Positions 58,350 to 64,000 of a stretch of DNA of 64,000 bases are shown piece after piece (positions within the stretch are counted from its first letter, which is position 1; every line of letters begins with the position of its first letter). The position numbers and the translations under genes are program-made. The DNA lies in the NCBI GenBank assembly GCA_944320685.1, contig CALUIK010000001.1:496001-560000 (forward strand), read 5' to 3'. Source of the stretch: an uncultured Alistipes sp. (GTDB taxonomy: Bacteria; Bacteroidota; Bacteroidia; Bacteroidales; Rikenellaceae). Below the pieces are notes generated by a model. That model worked only from the letters and a program-made list of their open reading frames with translations. It searched no databases and was not told the origin of the DNA.

Positions 58350-60896
58350 ATGGCAAACAATAACGCTAAACTGCCCGACGAGGTGAGCTACAACGATGCC
58401 GTGGCCGCCTCGAAAGAGTACTTCAACGGCGACGACCTCGCCGCCACGGTATGGGTGAGCAAATATGCGTTGAAGGACTCCTTCGGACACATCTTCGAGA
58501 AGACCCCGACCGATATGCACAAGCGTATCGCCGCCGAGATCGAGCGCATCGAGAAGAGATACCCGAATCCCATGTCCAAGGAGGAGGTCTTCTCGCTGCT
58601 CGACCATTTCCGCTACATCATACCGCAGGGAGGTCCCATGACTGGCATCGGCAACAACCTGCAGATAGCCTCGCTGTCGAACTGCTTCGTAATAGGTAAC
58701 CGCAAGCACGCCGACTCGTACGGCGGAATATTCCGCATGGACGAGGAACAGGTGCAACTCATGAAGCGCCGCGGCGGCGTGGGTCACGACCTCTCGGAAC
58801 TGCGCCCCACGGGAACTCCGGTGCTCAACTCGGCCCTTACGTCGACAGGTATCGTGCCCTTCATGGAGCGTTATTCGAACTCCACGCGCGAAGTCGCACA
58901 GGACGGCCGCCGCGGCGCCCTGATGCTTTCGCTCTCGATAAAGCACCCCGACGCCGAGCGCTTCATCGACGCCAAGACAGAATCGGGCAAGGTGACCGGC
59001 GCGAACGTCTCGATAAAGATCGACGACGAGTTCATGCGCGCCGCCAAGGAGGGGCGCCCGTACCACCAGCAGTTCCCCATAGACTCGGACAACCCCTCCG
59101 TAGAGGTGGACATCGACGCCAAACGGCTGTGGGAGAAGATCATCCACAACGCATGGCAGTCGGCCGAACCCGGCGTTCTCTTCTGGGACACCATCATCCG
59201 CGAAAGCATACCCGACTGCTACGCCGACCTTGGCTTCACCACAGTCTCGACGAACCCATGCGGGGAGATACCACTCTGCCCCTACGACAGCTGCCGCCTG
59301 CTGGCAATAAATCTGCTCAGCTACGTCGAAAACCCATTCACACCGCAGGCGCGGTTCAATTTCGACCTCTTCAAACAGCATGCCGCCAAGGCCATGCGCA
59401 TGATGGACGACATCATAGACCTCGAACTCGAAAAGGTAGAACTCATTATAAATAAGGTAGCGGCCGATCCCGAGGAGGCCGACATACGCCACGTCGAATA
59501 CGAATTATGGAAGAAGATCCGCGAGATGGCGACCAAAGGACGCCGTACGGGTCTCGGAATCACGGCCGAGGGCGACATGCTCGCAGCGCTGGGGCTCCGC
59601 TACGGTTCGGACGAGGCCATAGAGTTCGCCGTGAAGATACAGAAGACGCTCGCGCTCGAGGCATACCGCGCATCGGTCGTCATGGCCGAGGAGCGCGGTC
59701 CCTTCCCCGTATACGACGCCGCACGCGAAAAGGACAACCCTATGATCGGCCGTATCCGCGAAGCCGATCCCGAACTATATGCCCGCATGGTGGAGCACGG
59801 ACGCCGCAACATCGCCCTGCTCACCATCGCGCCGACGGGGACAACGTCGCTCATGGCGCAGACAACGTCGGGCATCGAACCCGTCTTCCGCCCCGTCTAT
59901 AAGCGCCGCCGCAAGATCAACCCCTCGGACAAGGGCAAGAAGGCCGACTTCGTGGACAACATGGGCGAAAAGTTCGAGGAGTACTACGTCTATCACCACC
60001 AGTTCGTCAAGTGGCTCGAGATAAACGGCTACGACACTTCGAAGCTCCAGTCCATCTCGGACGAGGAGCTCGACCGCTGGCTCAAGGCGTCGCCCTACTA
60101 CGGCGCTACGGCAAACGATATAGACTGGGTCGCCAAGGTACGCATGCAGGGCGCAATACAGAAATGGGTCGACCACTCGATATCGGTAACGGTCAACCTG
60201 CCGAACGACGTGACCGAAGAGCTCGTCGCCGACGTCTACCGCACGGCATGGGAGAGCGGCTGCAAGGGCGTCACAGTATACCGCGACGGTTGCCGCGACG
60301 GCGTGCTGCTCGATGCAAAGGAGAAAGAGCGCAAAAAAGGTCACGACCACGCCACGCACCTCAAGCGCCCGAAGTCGATACCCGCCGACATCGTACGCTT
60401 CAAGAACGGCAACGAGGACTGGATCGCATTCGTGGGGCTGCAGGACGAGCGCCCGTACGAGATCTTCACCGGAAAGATCGAGGAGGATGCCATGTATATA
60501 CCGCGCAAAGTCTCGAAAGGCTGGATAATAAAGGTACACGAGCCCGACGGATCAAAGCGTTATGACTTCCAATATGTCGACCGCTACGGCTATACGAACA
60601 CCATAGGCGGTATATCGCGCCTGTTCAACGAGGAGTTCTGGAACTACGCCAAACTTATCTCGGGGGTACTGCGCCACGGCATGCCGATAGACAAGGTAGT
60701 GCATCTGATCGACGGTCTGCACCTGAACAGCGAGAGCATAAACACATGGAAAAACGGCGTTCAACGCGCTCTCAAACAGTACATTGCCAACGGCACAAAG
60801 AGCAAGGGCAAGTGTCCGCAATGCGGTCAGGAGGAGATGGCCTACCAGAACGGATGCCTTACCTGCATGTCGTGCGGATACTCAAAATGCGGTTAG
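58350..60896 (+). CDS. nrdJ: Adenosylcobalamin-dependent ribonucleoside-diphosphate reductase (class II)
   Basis: An 848-residue class II ribonucleotide reductase that makes deoxynucleotides using coenzyme B12, with or without oxygen. SLSNCFVIG holds the first active-site Cys, STNPCGEIPL the radical-path Cys region with catalytic Asn/Cys/Glu, and APTGTTSLMAQTTSGIEPVF the later active-site loop. The C-terminal zinc-ribbon-like CPQCG and CMSCGYSKCG carry the redox cysteines that accept electrons from thioredoxin; trxB is in this same window. No riboswitch of the cobalamin type is seen upstream. It stands alone. Confidence 0.95.
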   Translation: MANNNAKLPDEVSYNDAVAASKEYFNGDDLAATVWVSKYALKDSFGHIFEKTPTDMHKRIAAEIERIEKRYPNPMSKEEVFSLLDHFRYIIPQGGPMTGIGNNLQIASLSNCFVIGNRKHADSYGGIFRMDEEQVQLMKRRGGVGHDLSELRPTGTPVLNSALTSTGIVPFMERYSNSTREVAQDGRRGALMLSLSIKHPDAERFIDAKTESGKVTGANVSIKIDDEFMRAAKEGRPYHQQFPIDSDNPSVEVDIDAKRLWEKIIHNAWQSAEPGVLFWDTIIRESIPDCYADLGFTTVSTNPCGEIPLCPYDSCRLLAINLLSYVENPFTPQARFNFDLFKQHAAKAMRMMDDIIDLELEKVELIINKVAADPEEADIRHVEYELWKKIREMATKGRRTGLGITAEGDMLAALGLRYGSDEAIEFAVKIQKTLALEAYRASVVMAEERGPFPVYDAAREKDNPMIGRIREADPELYARMVEHGRRNIALLTIAPTGTTSLMAQTTSGIEPVFRPVYKRRRKINPSDKGKKADFVDNMGEKFEEYYVYHHQFVKWLEINGYDTSKLQSISDEELDRWLKASPYYGATANDIDWVAKVRMQGAIQKWVDHSISVTVNLPNDVTEELVADVYRTAWESGCKGVTVYRDGCRDGVLLDAKEKERKKGHDHATHLKRPKSIPADIVRFKNGNEDWIAFVGLQDERPYEIFTGKIEEDAMYIPRKVSKGWIIKVHEPDGSKRYDFQYVDRYGYTNTIGGISRLFNEEFWNYAKLISGVLRHGMPIDKVVHLIDGLHLNSESINTWKNGVQRALKQYIANGTKSKGKCPQCGQEEMAYQNGCLTCMSCGYSKCG

Positions 60897-60942
60897 CAGA
60901 AGCCAACTGCCTCAAAAAAAGTAAAAAAAATAAACCGACTTA

Positions 60943-60974
60943 TTGCTTTTTTCACTTTTTTATTTATACCTTTG
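60943..60974 (+). promoter_or_regulatory. Promoter of the OmpA-family gene
   Basis: TTG at 60943-60945, a 21-bp T-rich spacer and TACCTTTG at 60967-60974 fit the consensus. The ATG at 61117 is about 140 bases downstream, a long leader as is common for abundant membrane proteins. Confidence 0.7.
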
Positions 60975-61116
60975 CATATGTATCTGCGGTCGAGACGTGT
61001 GTTTTGCCCCATTTTTGCTGATGCGACAAGGGGGTGGGAGATTGAAAACGGACCGTATGATGCAGGGATGTGTAAACAGGTTTATTATTCACAGCACAAT
61101 AAACTATAAAAAAACT

Positions 61117-62277
61117 ATGAAAAAGATTTTACTTACAATCGCTATCGCAGTGATCTCTGCGAGCAGCGCCTTTGCTCAGGAAAACCCCGCACAGGGTCTT
61201 CGTTGGAAAGGACTTATGAACAACGGCTTCTGGTCGAACTGGGAGATCACCGTAGGCGCCGGTGCCAACTACACCGCATGGGACGGTCTGGGTCTCAAGG
61301 ACCAGAAGGCTATCGGCGACGTCGGCTGGATGGTCGAGGGTGGTCTCACCAAGTGGTTCAACCCCATCGTCGGTACCCGTGTATTCTTGGTTGTCGGCAA
61401 GTTGGACTCTTCGGATAACAACGGCGTAACCGGCGGCTGGATCATGCCCCACGCAGACGCTTTGGTTAACCTGTCGAACTGGATCGGCGGCTATCGCGAG
61501 GATCGCGTATACTATGCGAAAGTATTCGCCGGCTTCGGCGCCAGCTTCGTTAACGTGAATAACAACGGCAGCGGCGGCTTCGCATTCAACGCCGGTTTGC
61601 TCAACTCGTTCCGCGTATGCGATGCTTTGGATATCAACCTCGAGTTCAAGGGTATCCTCTGCGCAGGCCGCGACATGCCCCGCGTAATATCGTCGCTGGC
61701 TGGCAAGTACGGTCAGATCTACACCGCAACCGTAGGCGTAACCTACCGCTTCAACAAGCGCAACTGGGACAAGGCTTACTCGCAGGAGGAGATCGACGGC
61801 TATCTGGCTGCTATCGACGCTCTGGAGGCAGGTTTGGCTGACGCTCACCGCAACGAGGGCAAGCTCTCTGAGCGTCTGGCTGCCCAGAAGGCTGCTACCG
61901 ATCAGGCTTTGAAGGATAACGAGTCGCTGCGCAGCGAGCTCACCAAGAAGGAGGACCGCGTGATCTCTTCGACCGCCATCTTCTTCAACTTCGACAGCGC
62001 CAAGCTCCTCGACCGTGCAAAGGCTTCTCTGCAGATCCTTCAGGAGACCATCAATGCAGCTCCCAAGTCGCAGGTATTCACCCTCGTAGGTCACGCCGAT
62101 GTTAAGACCGGTACTGCCGAGTACAACCAGAAGCTCTCTGAGCGTCGTGCAAAGGCCGTTTACGACTACCTCGTAGAGCAGGGTGTTAACCCCGACCAGC
62201 TCACTTGGAAGGGCGTAGGTTCTACCCAGAACATATTCCCGATCAACGGCACCAACCGCGTGGTTATCGTGAAATAA
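61117..62277 (+). CDS. OmpA/OprF-family outer-membrane protein, highly expressed
   Basis: A 386-residue protein with a signal peptide (MKKILLTIAIAVISASSAFA), an N-terminal beta-barrel of about 210 residues with repeated aromatic-ending strands, a coiled linker (about 225-285), and a C-terminal OmpA peptidoglycan-binding domain (FFNFDSAKL, VGHADVKTGT, LSERRAKAVYDYL). It would link the outer membrane to the cell wall. Codon use is unlike most neighbours: it favours GCT, GGT, CTG and GTT, and almost avoids ATA for isoleucine (2 seen), a mark of very high expression. It has a full promoter and a textbook terminator. Confidence 0.95.
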   Translation: MKKILLTIAIAVISASSAFAQENPAQGLRWKGLMNNGFWSNWEITVGAGANYTAWDGLGLKDQKAIGDVGWMVEGGLTKWFNPIVGTRVFLVVGKLDSSDNNGVTGGWIMPHADALVNLSNWIGGYREDRVYYAKVFAGFGASFVNVNNNGSGGFAFNAGLLNSFRVCDALDINLEFKGILCAGRDMPRVISSLAGKYGQIYTATVGVTYRFNKRNWDKAYSQEEIDGYLAAIDALEAGLADAHRNEGKLSERLAAQKAATDQALKDNESLRSELTKKEDRVISSTAIFFNFDSAKLLDRAKASLQILQETINAAPKSQVFTLVGHADVKTGTAEYNQKLSERRAKAVYDYLVEQGVNPDQLTWKGVGSTQNIFPINGTNRVVIVK

Positions 62278-62300
62278 TCAAAGCCACAACAATAAAGGAA

Positions 62301-62328
62301 AAGGCCCGCTTGTATAGCGGGCTTTTTT
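62301..62328 (+). terminator. Rho-independent terminator of the OmpA-family gene
   Basis: A stem of 7-10 bp (core GCCCGCT at 62304-62310 with AGCGGGC at 62316-62322) is followed by six T residues (62323-62328), 24 bases after the stop. Confidence 0.9.
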
Positions 62329-62490
62329 ACTTTCTACTGCAAGAGGCGTCCACACGATGCGAGATGCCGATACAACCCGCATGGGAAGCATGCGTATGAC
62401 CCGCTGCCGCACACATGCGGCCACGCGACGCACGACTCCCTTAACATAATCAACAAACTGAAAAACACATGCGGCCTACGCCGCGGGGAC

Positions 62491-62781
62491 TTACCGGAAA
62501 CGAACGTCATAGACAAGACGCAGGCCCGACAGACGATTGATCTCGGCAGTGAGGGCGTAACGGCGCAGGAAGAGCTCCGAACGCACGGTACTCGAGGTTA
62601 CGTGCACGTACAATATATGGTTCTCGAGACGCAGACGCGAAGTAATCGCCGCCACCCTGTCGCCGACGATGGCACGCCACGTGTCGGGGAGCTTGCCCTC
62701 GGCGACCTTCGCCGCAATTCCGGGCCGTGAAAAGAACTCCTCGAGCAGATCACCCACAAGCATCGTCTTTGTACGTCTCAT
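62491..62781 (-). CDS. DUF721 (DciA-like) protein
   Basis: A 96-residue protein with the DUF721 pattern: LVGDLLEEFFSRPGIAAKVAEG, LPDTWRAIVG, and HILYVHVTSSTVRSELFLRR. DciA, the longer member of this family, loads the replicative helicase in bacteria lacking DnaC. The short Bacteroidota form is of less certain function. It overlaps recF by 4 bases (ATGA), so the two are co-translated, which fits a DNA-replication role. The start at 62781 is set by the overlap; the earlier in-frame start at 62868 would lie within recF. Confidence 0.88.
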   Translation of the reverse strand: MRRTKTMLVGDLLEEFFSRPGIAAKVAEGKLPDTWRAIVGDRVAAITSRLRLENHILYVHVTSSTVRSELFLRRYALTAEINRLSGLRLVYDVRFR

Positions 62782-63866
62782 GACCTTATGTCGCCTCCCT
62801 CGACCGTAAAGAGCGCATACCGCTTCCCTGCCCTCGACAATATCGTTTCGAGCCTCGAACGGTTGCAATCGGTTATGAATATCTGGCCGAAGCCATCACC
62901 CGACACCAGCCCGAGAAGGTTCTCAACGCGTGAGGTGTCGAGCTTGTCGAACAGGTCGTCGAACAGCAGCAACGGCCTCTCCCCGCACGCCGCGGCGAGG
63001 ATGTTGCACTGCGCCAGTTTGAGAGCCATGAGGAACGACTTCTGCTGCCCCTGCGACCCATACTTCCGCAGCGGGTAACCGCCTATGCGCAGCGACATAT
63101 CATCGCGGTGCACGCCGGAGGTAGTAAAGCCGTTAACAATGTCGCGCTCCCGCGAGGCGAGCAAAAGGTCATTCATCGACGCCGACGCCAATTCTGAACG
63201 GTACTCTATCATCACCCGCTCACGGTCGCCCGACAACACGCGGTAATACTCCGCCACCAAAGGCTGCATGCGCTCCACGATATCGCGCCGCCGCTCATAA
63301 ATCAGCGCCGCATGCTCCGCGAGCTGCATGTCGTAGATTGCGAGCATCTGCTCGTCGGACGAGCCTTTCAGGAACCTGTTGCGCTCCGCCAGAACGGCAT
63401 TGTAACGCATCACCGCGGCGAGATAGCTGCGGTCGAGCTGCGACAGGAAGGCATTGAGGTAACGCCGCCGCTCCTCGGCCGCATCGGTTATGAGGACGCT
63501 GTCCTGCGGCGACACCATGACCACAGGGAAACGGCCCACGTGATCGGCCATACGGCCATACTCTTTACCGTTGAGTTTCAATACCTTGCCACTGCGCTTC
63601 AGGAACGAGCAGTTGACCGTGTCACATGCCCCGCCGTCACCGGCATAGGTGCCCTCGACGACAAAGAACTCCTCGCCGTGACGCACACTCTGGCCGTCGG
63701 TCATGTTGAACGCAGACTTCGACATCGAGAGATAATAGACGGCGTCCAGCACGTTGGTCTTGCCGGCGCCGTTGTCACCCACAAAACAGTTTATCCGCTC
63801 GGAAAGGGCGACTTCCGCCTGCGCTATATTCTTGAAGTTTATCAGTACGAGTTTCTTGAGGTACAT
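62778..63866 (-). CDS. recF: DNA replication and repair protein RecF
   Basis: A 362-residue SMC-like ATPase that helps load RecA at gaps and restart forks. The N-terminal MYLKKLVLINFKNIAQAEV leads to Walker A FVGDNGAGKTNVLDAVY near 31-47. The ABC-like signature is in KYGSQGQQKSFLMAL, and Walker B is LLLFDDLFDKLD. The start at 63866 is chosen because the -7 element is at 63886-63893; the longer start at 63989 is upstream of it. It is coupled to the DUF721 gene. No dnaN or gyrB is adjacent, as is usual in Bacteroidota. Confidence 0.95.
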   Translation of the reverse strand: MYLKKLVLINFKNIAQAEVALSERINCFVGDNGAGKTNVLDAVYYLSMSKSAFNMTDGQSVRHGEEFFVVEGTYAGDGGACDTVNCSFLKRSGKVLKLNGKEYGRMADHVGRFPVVMVSPQDSVLITDAAEERRRYLNAFLSQLDRSYLAAVMRYNAVLAERNRFLKGSSDEQMLAIYDMQLAEHAALIYERRRDIVERMQPLVAEYYRVLSGDRERVMIEYRSELASASMNDLLLASRERDIVNGFTTSGVHRDDMSLRIGGYPLRKYGSQGQQKSFLMALKLAQCNILAAACGERPLLLFDDLFDKLDTSRVENLLGLVSGDGFGQIFITDCNRSRLETILSRAGKRYALFTVEGGDIRS

Positions 63867-63885
63867 GTTCCGCCGCTTTGACCCC

Positions 63886-63893
63886 CAAAGATA
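63886..63893 (-). promoter_or_regulatory. -7 element (TATCTTTG) for recF
   Basis: CAAAGATA on the plus strand is an exact TAnnTTTG match on the minus strand, 20 bases before the recF ATG. Confidence 0.6.
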
Positions 63894-63978
63894 CGACTTT
63901 TCGGCGAGAGATCCCATTTTATCCCGCCTGACGCCTATTTTTCGTCGACGCTTTCTACGTTTTTTGCATTTTTTATTA

Positions 63979-63986
63979 TACTTTTG
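63979..63986 (+). promoter_or_regulatory. Plus-strand -7 element at the window end
   Basis: TACTTTTG points out of the window, so a divergent gene probably starts just beyond 64000. TTTTGCATTTT is directly repeated at 63962-63972 and 63982-63992, 20 bp apart. Confidence 0.45.
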
Positions 63987-64000
63987 CATTTTGAAATAAA

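Noticed and set aside
63867..63989. Longer RecF start at 63989
   Set aside because: It lies upstream of the -7 element at 63886-63893, and the added residues are Lys/Arg-rich and not RecF-like.
1..64000. CRISPR arrays, insertion sequences, prophage, tRNA or rRNA genes
   Set aside because: No spaced direct repeats of CRISPR type, transposase or integrase motifs, or cloverleaf-like intergenic sequences were found by reading; small tRNA genes could be missed without a covariance search.

Overview
The window is chromosomal DNA of a GC-rich member of the Bacteroidota, most likely an Alistipes-like (Rikenellaceae) gut bacterium. The grounds are: many start regions carry the Bacteroidota promoter signature (TTG, 19-21 bp, TAnnTTTG) instead of E. 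coli-type boxes; there is no strong Shine-Dalgarno pattern; and the gene content is typical (TonB-family transducer, SusD-free surface lipoproteins, fimbrillin-like protein, AdoCbl-dependent ribonucleotide reductase, OmpA/OprF-type porin, DUF6057-like membrane protein). The genus is an inference from GC and codon style. No rRNA, tRNA, CRISPR array, insertion sequence or prophage was seen.

Layout. 1-5.6 kb: end of an unidentified gene, an ECF sigma factor, then an operon of an LTA-synthase-like membrane phosphotransferase and a FecB/FecCD/FecE-type metal-chelate ABC importer. 5.9-12.3 kb: M81 (MlrC-like) lipoprotein, upp, hflX and tonB on the minus strand, rlmN and rsmG. 12.5-19.3 kb: 5'-nucleotidase and a divergent uridine-kinase-like protein, gcvP, SlyD-type PPIase. 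19.4-22.4 kb: an unusual three-gene cassette of protein kinase-like, von Willebrand A and pseudokinase/WG-repeat proteins. 22.5-29.6 kb: housekeeping genes (trxB, rnz, a SpoU methyltransferase, pdxA, thrS, infC). 29.7-33.5 kb: LuxE-like, CMP-sugar-synthetase-like, GT2 and DUF115-like genes that look like surface-glycan functions. 33.6-36.9 kb: polyamine genes (speA and a carboxynorspermidine-dehydrogenase-like gene). 37-41.6 kb: SDR, then a murein-peptide salvage operon (NlpC/P60 endopeptidase, dipeptide epimerase, transglutaminase lipoprotein). 41.8-46.6 kb: PurF-like protein, and a minus-strand pair of a CxxCH-bearing beta-propeller lipoprotein and a large membrane protein.

46.9-50.5 kb holds a 1045-residue coiled-coil surface lipoprotein divergent from a small XRE regulator, with a perfect 16-bp palindrome at the lipoprotein start site. 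50.7-53.3 kb is a two-component system plus a PepSY-like periplasmic protein, with shared candidate binding sites. 53.5-64 kb: calcium-type P-ATPase, RidA, a 50-residue peptide paired with a fimbrillin-like lipoprotein, nrdJ, a highly expressed OmpA-family protein, and recF with a DUF721 gene.

The items most worth a second look are the kinase/VWA/pseudokinase cassette, a symmetrical pair of mutually exclusive divergent promoters at 32480-32513, and the XRE/palindrome/lipoprotein unit. Promoters, terminators and operators were read by eye; functions of named families rest on recognised motifs, not on database searches.
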